Positions 1 through 7,865 of a DNA stretch of 64,000 bases are shown in pieces; the first letter of the stretch is position 1; each line of letters begins with the position of its first letter. The translations under genes and the position numbers were made by a program. The notes below the pieces were generated by a model that saw only the letters and a list, made by a program, of their open reading frames with translations, searched no databases and had not been told where the DNA came from. Source of the DNA: Streptoalloteichus hindustanus (GTDB lineage: Bacteria > Actinomycetota > Actinomycetes > Mycobacteriales > Pseudonocardiaceae); contig NZ_FQVN01000005.1 of the NCBI RefSeq assembly GCF_900129375.1, forward strand, positions 186,001 to 250,000. Direction: 5' to 3'.

Positions 1-595
1 CCGCCATGTAGTCGCGGAGCTGGCGAAGGCTCTCGGCGGCCTCCGCCGCGGTGAGCTTGCTCGTGGACAGCACCGCGTCGCTGAGCGTTCGGAACCGGTC
101 CCGGTCGGCGGCGGGAACCCCGAGCAGCTCGCAGATCACCGCGGCGGGCAGGGGCAGTGCGAAGTGGTCGACGAGATCGGCGGGTGGGCCGGCCCGGAGC
201 AGGTCGGCGAAGCACGACTCGGCCAGCTCCCGGATCCGGGGCCGCAGCCGCTCGGCCCGGCGCATCGTGAACGCGCCCGTGACCAGCCGGCGCAGGCGGG
301 CGTGGTTGGGCGCGTCCTGGGTGAGGACGCCGTCGGTGAGCACGCCGTCGGAGTCGACGACGCGGGGCGCGTCTCCGGTGTTCGGTGGCAGCCGGCCGAA
401 CCTCGCGTCCCCGAGCACGAAACGCGCGTCGTCGTACCGGGTGACGAGCCAGCCCAACTCTCCTTTCGGCATCCTGATCCGGACCACACCCGGGCCCTGC
501 TGCACGGCGAGGTACGTCGCATGCAGGCCCAGCCGGTCGGTGGGATCGAACGGATAGGGGATCGGACCGGGCTCGCCGGTGAGGTCGGATGGCAT
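1..595 (-). CDS. Cytochrome P450, N-terminal half (cut by window edge)
   Basis: Heme monooxygenase; the substrate cannot be told. About 198 residues are visible before the gene runs off the left edge (P450s are about 400). The N-terminal part contains a WLVTRYDDARFVLGD segment typical of actinobacterial CYPs. The C-helix segment PNHARLRRLVTGAF contributes the His and Arg that contact the heme propionates. The I-helix and heme-Cys loop lie outside the window. I chose the ATG at 595 because GAAAGGGG sits about 8 nt upstream of it. It is divergent from the methyltransferase at 802, across 206 bp with no other gene. Confidence 0.88.
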   Translation of the reverse strand, partial: MPSDLTGEPGPIPYPFDPTDRLGLHATYLAVQQGPGVVRIRMPKGELGWLVTRYDDARFVLGDARFGRLPPNTGDAPRVVDSDGVLTDGVLTQDAPNHARLRRLVTGAFTMRRAERLRPRIRELAESCFADLLRAGPPADLVDHFALPLPAAVICELLGVPAADRDRFRTLSDAVLSTSKLTAAEAAESLRQLRDYMA

Positions 596-801
596 GGTGT
601 GGCCCCTTTCCCGATCAGGTCGACTGATTCGCGACGGAAGGCGCGTGTCGGGCGCCACCGCTCACGTGACTCCGAGCGCGCGCCGTGTTTCATAACTAGC
701 CTGGCTACGCACTCGTTGTCCAGAGGGCACTTCGAGTTCGGCTCCCGGCGGCGCTCGGGTGGGGGTGGCAGAGGGCAGGGCGGGGGAGTATCACCGATCC
801 C

Positions 802-1623
802 ATGGGAGCTTCAGGCGAGAAGGTCGATCTCACCGGGGTTCAGTCCACGATGCTCGTCACGCTGTACCTGCGGGCGGTGGAGAGTCGCGAGCCGAACTCG
901 ATCCTGCGGGACCACCGCGCGGCCGAACTGGTGTCCAGGATCGACTACGACTTCGGGAAACTGCGGCACGCGGCCGGCAACCGCTTCCTGGTCGCGTTGC
1001 GCGCCAGGCAGCTCGACGACTGGGCCGCCGACTTCCTCCGCCGCCACCCGGACGCGACCGTGGTCCAGCTCGGGTGCGGGCTGGACAGCCGGGCCTTCCG
1101 GCTCGACCCGCCTGCCCGGGTGCGCTGGTTCGACCTCGACCAACCCGACGTCATCGCGTTGCACCGCAGGCTCTACCCCGAGTCCGACCGGTACCGCACG
1201 ATCGCCGCGTCCGTCACCGATCCCGACTGGCTGGACCAGATCCCCTCGGACCGCCCGACGCTGGTCATCGCCGAGGGCCTGCTGATGTACCTCGCCGAGC
1301 GCGACATCCAACGACTGCTGTGCCGACTCACCGACCGCTTCCCGCACGGCGAGCTGCTGTTCGACGGGGTGGCACCCTGGATGTCGGCCATCTCGCGACG
1401 CGTGCCCCAGCGCCTGCGCGGGGGATACCCGTCGCTGTCCACCCCGACCCGGGACGGCCGTCAGCTCGAACGAGGAAACCCTCGACTCAGGTACCGCGAC
1501 GAGGTGTCGCTCGTGGGGCAGTACCCGAGGATTCCGGTGCCCTCCTACCGTGCCGTCTACTGGCTGCTGAGCAGGTTCCGCGCGACGAGGAACGCGATGC
1601 GCCTGTTCCGGTTCGAGTTCTGA
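802..1623 (+). CDS. SAM-dependent methyltransferase, leucine carboxyl methyltransferase (TcmP-like) family
   Basis: Probably a cytoplasmic O-methyltransferase of the LCM/TcmP family; members methylate carboxyl groups, often in natural-product pathways. The 273 residues fit the family. The SAM-binding motif is VVQLGCGLDSRAFRL (around residues 90-104), followed by the acidic WFDLDQPDVI strand that binds the SAM ribose. A family-typical LVIAEGLLMYL segment lies near residue 155. The ATG at 802 has a G-rich stretch (GGGGGAG) about 14 nt upstream, so translation initiation may be weak. It is divergent from the P450; that pairing fits tailoring enzymes, but no biosynthetic core gene is visible nearby. 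Family certain, substrate unknown. Confidence 0.85.
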   Translation: MGASGEKVDLTGVQSTMLVTLYLRAVESREPNSILRDHRAAELVSRIDYDFGKLRHAAGNRFLVALRARQLDDWAADFLRRHPDATVVQLGCGLDSRAFRLDPPARVRWFDLDQPDVIALHRRLYPESDRYRTIAASVTDPDWLDQIPSDRPTLVIAEGLLMYLAERDIQRLLCRLTDRFPHGELLFDGVAPWMSAISRRVPQRLRGGYPSLSTPTRDGRQLERGNPRLRYRDEVSLVGQYPRIPVPSYRAVYWLLSRFRATRNAMRLFRFEF

Positions 1624-1651
1624 GTTCTCAGCAGAGACCTCCCGCGCTGGT

Positions 1652-2605
1652 TCACGTGGCCGACGACTGTGTTGCCCCGTCGCGGTTTTCGGCGGTGACC
1701 GCCGCCGTTTTCCTCCTGCTCGGCCGATAGCGGGACACCGCCACCCCGGCCAGACACAGCGCGCCGCCGGCCAGCGTGAGCGCGCCGGGGACTTCGTCCA
1801 GCGCCAGCCAGGACATCAGCACCACCAAAACCGGCACGACGTAGGTCGTGGCCCCCATGCGGCCGGCCGAGGTGCGGGCCAGGGCGAAGGCCCACGTCGT
1901 GAAGGCCAGGGCGGTGGGGAAGACGCCCAGGTAGAGCATGTTCGCCGTCGCGGGCCACGGCGCCCGCGCCACCTCCGACACGAGCGATCCGGCGAAGGGC
2001 AGGCAGGCCAGCGCTCCGACCAGACAGCCGAAGGTGGTGGCCTGAAGGGCGCCGGCGTGCCGCAGCGCGGGCTTCTGGGCCACGACCCCGCCGGCGTAGG
2101 ACACCGCCGCCAGGAGACAGAGCAGCACCCCGAGAACGGAGCTGTGCCCGTCGCCAGACATCGAGATCCCGACGACGACCGCGCCAGCGAACGACACCGC
2201 CATCCCGAGCAGAAGCGGACGCGGCAGCTCCTCGCCCAGCAGCTTGCTGCTCAGCAACGCGATCAGGATCGGCCCCACGTTGACGACCATCGCCGCCGTG
2301 CCCGCGTCGACCTCGCGCTCACCCCAGTTCAACACCACCATGTAGAGGCCGAACCACAACACGCCCGAGCCGGCGATGCCCGGCCACGCCGCCCGGGGCG
2401 GCCACCCCACGCGCCGCACCAGACTGATCGCGCCCAGCACCACGGTTCCGGCGAGCAGCCGCCCCAGCGCCAGGGCTCCCGGAGAGTAGGCCGCGCTGGC
2501 GCTCCGGATGGAGACGAACGCCGAGGCCCACAACACGACCGTCACGGCCGCCGCGGCCAGGGCCGCCCATTCTGCTCGGCGTCCACTGTCGGGCAGGATT
2601 TCCAT
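1652..2605 (-). CDS. EamA/DMT-family membrane transporter
   Basis: Drug/metabolite transporter with about ten predicted membrane helices, made of two EamA repeats in 317 residues. The first repeat begins with the helix around residues 14-30 (LAAAAVTVVLWASAFVSIRS). The second begins around residue 165 (LLCLLAAVSYAGGVVAQ). Family members export amino acids, metabolites or drugs; the substrate here is unknown. The ATG at 2605 has no clear Shine-Dalgarno sequence, so it may be leaderless or weakly translated. It is convergent with the methyltransferase, with 28 bp between the stops. Confidence 0.85.
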   Translation of the reverse strand: MEILPDSGRRAEWAALAAAAVTVVLWASAFVSIRSASAAYSPGALALGRLLAGTVVLGAISLVRRVGWPPRAAWPGIAGSGVLWFGLYMVVLNWGEREVDAGTAAMVVNVGPILIALLSSKLLGEELPRPLLLGMAVSFAGAVVVGISMSGDGHSSVLGVLLCLLAAVSYAGGVVAQKPALRHAGALQATTFGCLVGALACLPFAGSLVSEVARAPWPATANMLYLGVFPTALAFTTWAFALARTSAGRMGATTYVVPVLVVLMSWLALDEVPGALTLAGGALCLAGVAVSRYRPSRRKTAAVTAENRDGATQSSAT

Positions 2606-2665
2606 GCGCCGAACGCTAGACCGGCAAAGCTTCGGCGCACACCGAAATGTCGGCGGCGCGCGGCC

Positions 2666-3139
2666 TCAGTGCTGGATCAGGCCGCCGACCGGGACCGCAG
2701 CGACATGGCCGGTCGCGGGAACGGTCTGAGCCAGGGCAAGGCCGACGTCGACCAACGACGACCGGCGTCGGTGCGCGACGTCCGGGATTGGCGTCCACAC
2801 CGACTCGGCGATCTCGCCGTCCGGCTCGGGCCGGAGCTCGCCACCGGTGATCCGGACCCGGTAGAAGACCCCGACATTCTGGTGTGGAAGCGGGCTGGGC
2901 ACACGGCGTTCGGCCACCGGGATCACCCGGGAGTCCACGCCCAACAGGCGCTCGACCACCGCGTCGTAACCAGTTTCCTCGGCAACCTCCCTGATCACCG
3001 CGTCGAACGGATCTTCCCCGTGCTCGACCCCACCGCCCGGCAGGGTCCAGTTGCTCTCCCTGGTCGCTGACACGTGCCGGGCGAGCAGCACCCGCCCGTC
3101 CTCGATGCACACGGCGTACGCAGCCAACCGAAAGCTCAT
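2666..3139 (-). CDS. Nudix hydrolase
   Basis: Cytoplasmic pyrophosphohydrolase of nucleoside-diphosphate-X compounds, substrate not predictable. The Nudix box is complete: GGVEHGEDPFDAVIREVAEE, followed by TGYD, matching GX5EX7REUXEEXGU at about residues 36-58. The N-terminal strand MSFRLAAYAVCIEDGRVLLA is a normal Nudix start, so I take the ATG at 3139. Longer starts at 3160 and 3175 (GTG) are open but add residues unlike the family. It ends 60 bp before the EamA gene on the same strand. Confidence 0.85.
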   Translation of the reverse strand: MSFRLAAYAVCIEDGRVLLARHVSATRESNWTLPGGGVEHGEDPFDAVIREVAEETGYDAVVERLLGVDSRVIPVAERRVPSPLPHQNVGVFYRVRITGGELRPEPDGEIAESVWTPIPDVAHRRRSSLVDVGLALAQTVPATGHVAAVPVGGLIQH

Positions 3140-3185
3140 TCCGGCACCGTATCCGGACATCAGGAATGGGCGCACCTGAGCCGAC

Positions 3186-3968
3186 TCAGGGTTGTCGTGT
3201 CCCAGAGCAGGTCACGACGACGACCGCGACCACCATGACCGCGCCGACGAAGGCGGGGTCGTAGTGCGAGCCTTCGTTGGGGAAGAGCGAATAGCTGACG
3301 TTGATCGTGGCGTGGCAGACGATCGCCGCGAACACGCTGCGCCCCGTGTTGTTGTAGAGCCACACGATGAGGACGCGTGCCGCCACGGTGAGGACGCACT
3401 GCCACACGGTCCACCGGACATCGCGAACCTGGAGCCAGGGCACGACATGCCACACCGCCCACACCGATCCAATGAGGACTCCGGCGCCGAGCGCGCCCCA
3501 CCGCCTTTGCAGGGGATCGGTGACATATCCCGTCCAGCCCACCTCCTCGGCCGCCGCGGCGACGAAGTACACGACGCAGTAGACCAATCCGGTCAGCAGC
3601 GAGATGCGCGGTTCGGGAAGCGGCTGTCCGCTGAGCCGCATGAGTAAGTAGGCGGCGAGGACGATGGCCGGCATCAGGAGGAAGGTCGGTAGGTACCAGC
3701 GTCTTCGTGTGATCCGCGACTGGTCGAAGATCCGGCGGAGGAGCTGCCTGACGCCCGCACCGCCCTCCTCCCGGCGCACGAGGATCACCGCCGCGACGAG
3801 CGGGCAGACGAAGCCGAGCGCGCTCACCGGGAGGGTGGCCGGCAGGCGCGCCCCGGAGAGCGCGCCGAGCAGCCAGAACGGGACGCCGAGGAGCAGGACC
3901 AGACCGAAGAACGCGCGGGGCGACGTCGTCGACCGGGACGTGCCGTGGGCGCTGGTAACGTCCATCAC
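3186..3968 (-). CDS. CPBP-family intramembrane metalloprotease (Abi/CAAX-protease-like)
   Basis: Integral membrane protein of 260 residues with about seven predicted helices, in the CPBP (PF02517) family related to type II CAAX prenyl proteases and bacteriocin self-immunity proteins. Motif 1 is EEVGWTGYV; the two Glu are present, but the Arg usual in EExGWRG is Thr here. Motif 2 is the His of VWHVVPW and motif 3 is HATIN, so the putative metal ligands are kept. It is divergent from the TetR gene, with a dyad at 3992-4011 between them, and could be the repressor's target. Another possible ATG is at 3965. Confidence 0.83.
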   Translation of the reverse strand: MMDVTSAHGTSRSTTSPRAFFGLVLLLGVPFWLLGALSGARLPATLPVSALGFVCPLVAAVILVRREEGGAGVRQLLRRIFDQSRITRRRWYLPTFLLMPAIVLAAYLLMRLSGQPLPEPRISLLTGLVYCVVYFVAAAAEEVGWTGYVTDPLQRRWGALGAGVLIGSVWAVWHVVPWLQVRDVRWTVWQCVLTVAARVLIVWLYNNTGRSVFAAIVCHATINVSYSLFPNEGSHYDPAFVGAVMVVAVVVVTCSGTRQP

Positions 3969-3991
3969 AGGACTCCGAACGTGAAGTAGGG

Positions 3992-4011
3992 GATGTCAAA
4001 CTTGGGACATC
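3992..4011. promoter_or_regulatory. Inverted repeat between CPBP and TetR genes, candidate TetR operator
   Basis: GATGTC at 3992-3997 and GACATC at 4006-4011 form perfect 6-bp arms around an 8-nt spacer. A second smaller dyad, GACA-TCG-TGTC, overlaps at 4006-4016. The pair lies in the short divergent gap, where a TetR repressor would block both promoters. Binding is inferred from position and symmetry only. Confidence 0.5.
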
Positions 4012-4034
4012 GTGTCTCAAAGGAGGTTAGTGCA

Positions 4035-4892
4035 TTGGGGCAGGACACGCCAGGGCTCTCCGGGGTGACCCGTCGCCGCCGTCGCCTGTCGGACGAGGAG
4101 ACCGGGCAGCGGATGCTGGGCGCCGCGATCGACATGGTCAGCCGCGCGGGGCTGACGGTGAGCCTGGAGCACATCAGCTTCGAGGACGTGATCCGCGAGG
4201 CCGGGGTCGCCCGGAGCGCGGTCTACCGCCGCTGGCCCTACAAGGACCTCTTCTTCAGCGACCTGCTGCGGGAGCTGGCCCGGTCCGCGACCCCCGCCAC
4301 CGACGCCCGGGGCGAGGCCGCCGTGGAGCTGGTCCGGCGCGTCGCGCGGGAACACCTCGACTGGCTCCGGACCGAGGACCTGCGGCGCGCCCTCCTCGCG
4401 GAGCTGGTCCGGCAGGGCGCGCGCCAGGACTTCGACACCCTCCACGGGTCCACGGAGTGGCGCACCTACATCGCCCTGCACGCGACGTTCCTGAGCCTGG
4501 AGGACGGCGATCTCCGCGACGACGTGCGGGACGCCCTCGCCCAGTCGGAGCGCGGTTTCGTGGACCGGATCTCCCGGTCGTGGCAGCACCTGGCGGAGCT
4601 GCTGGGCTACCGGCTCCGCCCCGAGCTCAACGCCACCTTCGAGACGCTGGCCGGTCTCGTGCTCGCCAGCATGCGCGGACTGGCCGTCACCGCTCTGTCC
4701 ACTCCGGACATCGCGACGGCACACCTCCGCGCCCGTCCGTTCGGCGCGACCGAGGACGCGGAGTGGTCCCAGACGGCGCTCGCCGTGGCCAGCATCGCCT
4801 TCGCCTTCCTCGAACCCGACCCATCGGTCGCATGGGACGACACGAGGATCGAGCGGACCCGCCAGGCGCTGGAATCCCCGGTCTCCGACTGA
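4035..4892 (+). CDS. TetR/AcrR-family transcriptional regulator
   Basis: DNA-binding repressor. The N-terminal helix-turn-helix spans about residues 20-65, with the recognition region FEDVIREAGVARSAVYRRWPYKDLF. A large helical ligand domain follows, giving about 285 residues, which is long for TetR. I prefer the TTG start at 4035, because AGGAGG at 4021-4026 is 8 nt upstream. The in-frame ATG at 3993 has no ribosome site and would place the operator-like dyad inside the gene. It is divergent from the CPBP protease, its likeliest target besides itself. Confidence 0.85.
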   Translation: MGQDTPGLSGVTRRRRRLSDEETGQRMLGAAIDMVSRAGLTVSLEHISFEDVIREAGVARSAVYRRWPYKDLFFSDLLRELARSATPATDARGEAAVELVRRVAREHLDWLRTEDLRRALLAELVRQGARQDFDTLHGSTEWRTYIALHATFLSLEDGDLRDDVRDALAQSERGFVDRISRSWQHLAELLGYRLRPELNATFETLAGLVLASMRGLAVTALSTPDIATAHLRARPFGATEDAEWSQTALAVASIAFAFLEPDPSVAWDDTRIERTRQALESPVSD

Positions 4893-4917
4893 GCCGGTGG
4901 GGCAGCCGAACACTCCG

Positions 4918-6198
4918 ATGGCACAGACTGACGCCGTGCACACGACAGCGTTCCGCGATCAGGTCCGCCGCAGCGGCCGGGCTGTCCTCGCCCTGCTCAC
5001 GGGTCTGGTGGCCGGGGTGCTCGCGGTGCTGCTGCTCGTGGCATGGGCGGTGGCGCTGGTCCTGAGCCTGGTCGGCATCGGCATACCGCTTCTGCTGGCG
5101 GTCGCCACGGTGACCAGGCGCTTCACGGCGTGGGAGCGGCGCCGCCTCGGCCGGGTGCTCGACCGGCTGGTGTCGCAGCGCTACCGCGAGGTCCCCAGTC
5201 CCTCCATGTTGGACAGGTTCCGGGTGCTGGTCGCCGACACGGCGACGTGGCGCGACCTGGCGTGGGTCGCCGTCGCGGCCACCGTCGGCCTCGCGCTCGG
5301 CGGGGTCGTGGCCTACCTGGCGTTGGGCGCGGTGAACGCGATCACCGTGCCGCTGTGGTGGTGGGCGCTGCCCTCCAGCGACCCGGTGACGCCGTTGCCC
5401 GGTGTCGTCGTGACCAGTTGGCCGAGGGCGGCGCTCGTTCCCCTGGTGGGCCTGGCCTATCTCGCGATGTTGTTGTGCACGCCCAAGATCGCCCACGGCT
5501 ACGCGCGGTGGGGCGAGCGGGTGCTCACCCCACCCCGGTCCGTGGATCTGGCGGAGCGCGTCGACTACCTCTCCCGCACCCGGGCGGAGGTCCTGGAGGC
5601 GCACGGCACGGAACTGCGCCGCATCGAGCGGAACCTGCACGACGGCCTCCAGGCCCGTCTGGTCAACGTGAGCATGTACCTGGGGTTGCTCGACGAGGTG
5701 TTGGCGGCTGATCACCCGGGACGCATGTTCGCCGAGCAGGCCCGGGGGCAGACCCAGGTCGCCCTGACCGAACTGCGCGCCGTGGTCCGCAGCATCTACC
5801 CGCCGATCCTGTCCGACCGGGGACTGGTCGGGGCGCTGCGCACGGTCGCGGAGGAGTGCCCGGTGCCGTGCGAGCTCGTGGCGGAGTCGGTGGGCGATCT
5901 CCCGGCGGCCGTCGAGGCGGCGGCGTACTTCGCCGCCACCGAGGCCCTGACCAACGCCGTCCGGCACGCGCGGCCCACGCGAGTGCGGATCACCGTGCGG
6001 CGTTCGCCCGACGTCCTCACCGTCCAGGTCCGCGACGACGGCTTCGGCGGCCTTGAGAAGATGCTGGCCACCGGTGTCCAGGGCACCGGGCTCGCCGGGA
6101 TCCGGACGCGGCTGCGGGCCTTCGACGGCGCCTTCGCCGTGACCAGCCCGGCGGGTGGCCCGACCGAGGTGACGATGGAGCTGCCGTGCGTGTGGTGA
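4918..6198 (+). CDS. Sensor histidine kinase, NarL/HisKA_3 type
   Basis: Membrane sensor kinase with an N-terminal membrane region (helices near residues 18-60 and two further hydrophobic stretches up to about 185), like the putative sensor domain of actinobacterial kinases. The HisKA_3 box RIERNLHDGLQARLVN carries the phosphorylated His. The HATPase domain follows, with the N-box in ALTNAVRHARP and the glycine loops VRDDGFGG and GTGLAGIRTRL. The ATG at 4918 is chosen; an in-frame GTG at 4897 is possible. The gene overlaps its response regulator by 13 nt, so the two form one unit. The signal is unknown; the ABC exporter downstream is a likely target. Confidence 0.88.
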   Translation: MAQTDAVHTTAFRDQVRRSGRAVLALLTGLVAGVLAVLLLVAWAVALVLSLVGIGIPLLLAVATVTRRFTAWERRRLGRVLDRLVSQRYREVPSPSMLDRFRVLVADTATWRDLAWVAVAATVGLALGGVVAYLALGAVNAITVPLWWWALPSSDPVTPLPGVVVTSWPRAALVPLVGLAYLAMLLCTPKIAHGYARWGERVLTPPRSVDLAERVDYLSRTRAEVLEAHGTELRRIERNLHDGLQARLVNVSMYLGLLDEVLAADHPGRMFAEQARGQTQVALTELRAVVRSIYPPILSDRGLVGALRTVAEECPVPCELVAESVGDLPAAVEAAAYFAATEALTNAVRHARPTRVRITVRRSPDVLTVQVRDDGFGGLEKMLATGVQGTGLAGIRTRLRAFDGAFAVTSPAGGPTEVTMELPCVW

Positions 6199-6842
6199 TC
6201 GCCGAGGACGAGCCGCTGCTGCGCGAGGGCCTGACGCTCCTGTTGCGGGGACGCGGGTTCGAGGTCGTGTCCGCCGTGGGGGACGCCGAGGCGCTCACGG
6301 CGGCGCTGGCCGGCGATCCGCCGGACATCGTGATCACCGACATCCGCCTGCCACCGGGCTACCGGGACGAGGGGCTGCGGGTCGCGACGGAGGCGCGCCG
6401 CCGGCACCCGGGGCTGCCGGTCGTGGTGCTCTCCTCCTACGTCGAGAAGGAGTACGCCCGCGAGCTGCTGTCCGACGGCCACGGCGGCGTCGGGTACCTC
6501 CTGAAGGACCGCGTGGGCGACGTGGCCGAGTTCGTCCGGTCGGTGCGCCGGGTGGCGGAGGGCGGCACCGCGATCGACGGCGAGGTCGTCTCCCAGCTCG
6601 TCGCCAGGAGTCGCCCCGACCCGCTGTCGGCGCTCACCCCGAGGGAGCGCGAGGTGCTCGCGCTCATGGCGGAGGGGCTGGACAACGCCGAGATCGCCGA
6701 GCGGCTCGTGCTGACCGAGCGCGCGGTGCTCAAGCACGTCGGCAACGTGTTCACCAAGCTCGACCTGCCGCCCTCCAGCCCGGGTCACCGCAGGGTACGG
6801 GCCGTGCTCGCGCATCTCCGCCAGGCGGGCCGGGGGAGCTGA
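6186..6842 (+). CDS. LuxR/NarL-family response regulator
   Basis: DNA-binding partner of the upstream kinase. The receiver domain (about 1-125) has the acidic pair in VVIAEDEP, the phospho-acceptor Asp in VITDIRLPPG, the Ser in VVLSSYV and the Lys in YLLKDRV. The C-terminal LuxR helix-turn-helix is LTPREREVLALMAEGLDNAEIAERL, followed by AVLKHVGNVFTKLDL. It starts at the GTG inside the end of the kinase gene (13-nt overlap), implying translational coupling. The 43-residue membrane peptide and ABC transporter begin 130 bp downstream. Confidence 0.9.
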   Translation: MRVVIAEDEPLLREGLTLLLRGRGFEVVSAVGDAEALTAALAGDPPDIVITDIRLPPGYRDEGLRVATEARRRHPGLPVVVLSSYVEKEYARELLSDGHGGVGYLLKDRVGDVAEFVRSVRRVAEGGTAIDGEVVSQLVARSRPDPLSALTPREREVLALMAEGLDNAEIAERLVLTERAVLKHVGNVFTKLDLPPSSPGHRRVRAVLAHLRQAGRGS

Positions 6843-6972
6843 GCACCCCGTGGGGGTGTCGCTGGCACCACCACGGATTCGCGTTGTGACGCCACTGTGC
6901 CCGGAACGCGTCGTCCCTAGTCTCGTGTCGAGCCCGTAGCCACGGGACCAGGCACGACGAGGAAGGCCGGGA

Positions 6973-7104
6973 ATGGCCAGGGAATCCGAGCGATCCGATG
7001 AGCCGGCGGTGTGGAAGCCCCGCGAGGAACGGCGGCAGTGGCCGTGGATCCTGCTGGTCATCGTGGTGATCGGCGTGGTCGTCAACGTGCTGCTGACGAT
7101 ATGA
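6973..7104 (+). CDS. 43-residue single-helix membrane protein coupled to ABC transporter
   Basis: This small gene encodes a hydrophilic charged N-terminus (about 24 residues, rich in Arg and Glu) followed by one strongly hydrophobic helix (residues 25-43, WILLVIVVIGVVVNVLLTI). A good ribosome site, AGGAAGG, lies about 7 nt before the ATG. Its TGA overlaps the ATG of the ABC ATPase (ATGA at 7101-7104), so it is very likely translated and coupled. It may be a small accessory subunit or stabiliser of the transporter; the sequence shows no known domain. Confidence 0.72.
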   Translation: MARESERSDEPAVWKPREERRQWPWILLVIVVIGVVVNVLLTI

Positions 7105-7865
7105 GCACTGGGACGACCGCCGCCGGCGGCGCGGTGCCGGCGCTGCGCATGACCGATGTGTCCAAACAGTACGGACGAGGGCCGGGCGCGGTCCGCGCCC
7201 TCGACTCGGTCAGCCTGCGCGTGGCGCGCGGCAGTTTCGTCGCGGTGATGGGGCCGTCCGGGTCCGGCAAGAGCACCTTGTTGCAATGCGCCGCCGGCCT
7301 GGACGAGGCGAGCAGCGGGACTGTCCACATCGGACAGGTCGCGGTCACCGGGTTGGACGAGAGCCAGCGGGCGATGCTGCGCAGGGACCGCGTCGGCTTC
7401 GTGTTCCAGTCCTACAACCTGCTGGCCGGCCTGACCGCCTACCAGAACATCGAGGTGCCGGTCCGGTTGGCCGGTCAGCGCGCGAACCCGGAGCTGGTGC
7501 GGGAGTTGTCCGAGCGGGTGGGCGTGTCGGCTCTGCTGCGCCGGCGTCCGCACGAGATGTCCGGCGGGCAGCAGCAACGCGTCGCGCTCGCGCGGGCTCT
7601 CGTGACCGAGCCCGAGATCGTGTTCGGTGACGAGCCCACGGGAGCTCTCGACACCGGGTCGGCCCGGCAGGTGCTGGCGTTGATGCGCGAGCTGACGCAC
7701 CGGGACCAGCGAACCATCGTGATGGTGACCCACGACCCGGTCGCGGCCGCCCACGCCGACCGCGTGCTCTTCCTGGCGGACGGCCGGATCGTGGACGAGG
7801 AGACCACCCCCACCGTCGACGTGGTGCTCCGCCACATGGCGCGCCTGGAGGCCTCGGGATGCTGA
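7101..7865 (+). CDS. ABC transporter ATP-binding protein (MacB/LolD type)
   Basis: ATPase subunit of an FtsX-type exporter or mechanotransmission complex. The 254 residues carry Walker A GPSGSGKST (51-59), Q-loop VFQSYNLLAG, signature MSGGQQQRVALARAL, Walker B EIVFGDEPTGALD and the H-loop MVTHD. The true start is the ATG at 7101, overlapping the stop of the small membrane ORF. A longer open frame from 7011 has no ribosome site and is not used. The stop overlaps the permease start by 7 nt. The block follows a NarL-type two-component pair, a common arrangement for antimicrobial-sensing exporters in actinomycetes. Confidence 0.92.
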   Translation: MSTGTTAAGGAVPALRMTDVSKQYGRGPGAVRALDSVSLRVARGSFVAVMGPSGSGKSTLLQCAAGLDEASSGTVHIGQVAVTGLDESQRAMLRRDRVGFVFQSYNLLAGLTAYQNIEVPVRLAGQRANPELVRELSERVGVSALLRRRPHEMSGGQQQRVALARALVTEPEIVFGDEPTGALDTGSARQVLALMRELTHRDQRTIVMVTHDPVAAAHADRVLFLADGRIVDEETTPTVDVVLRHMARLEASGC

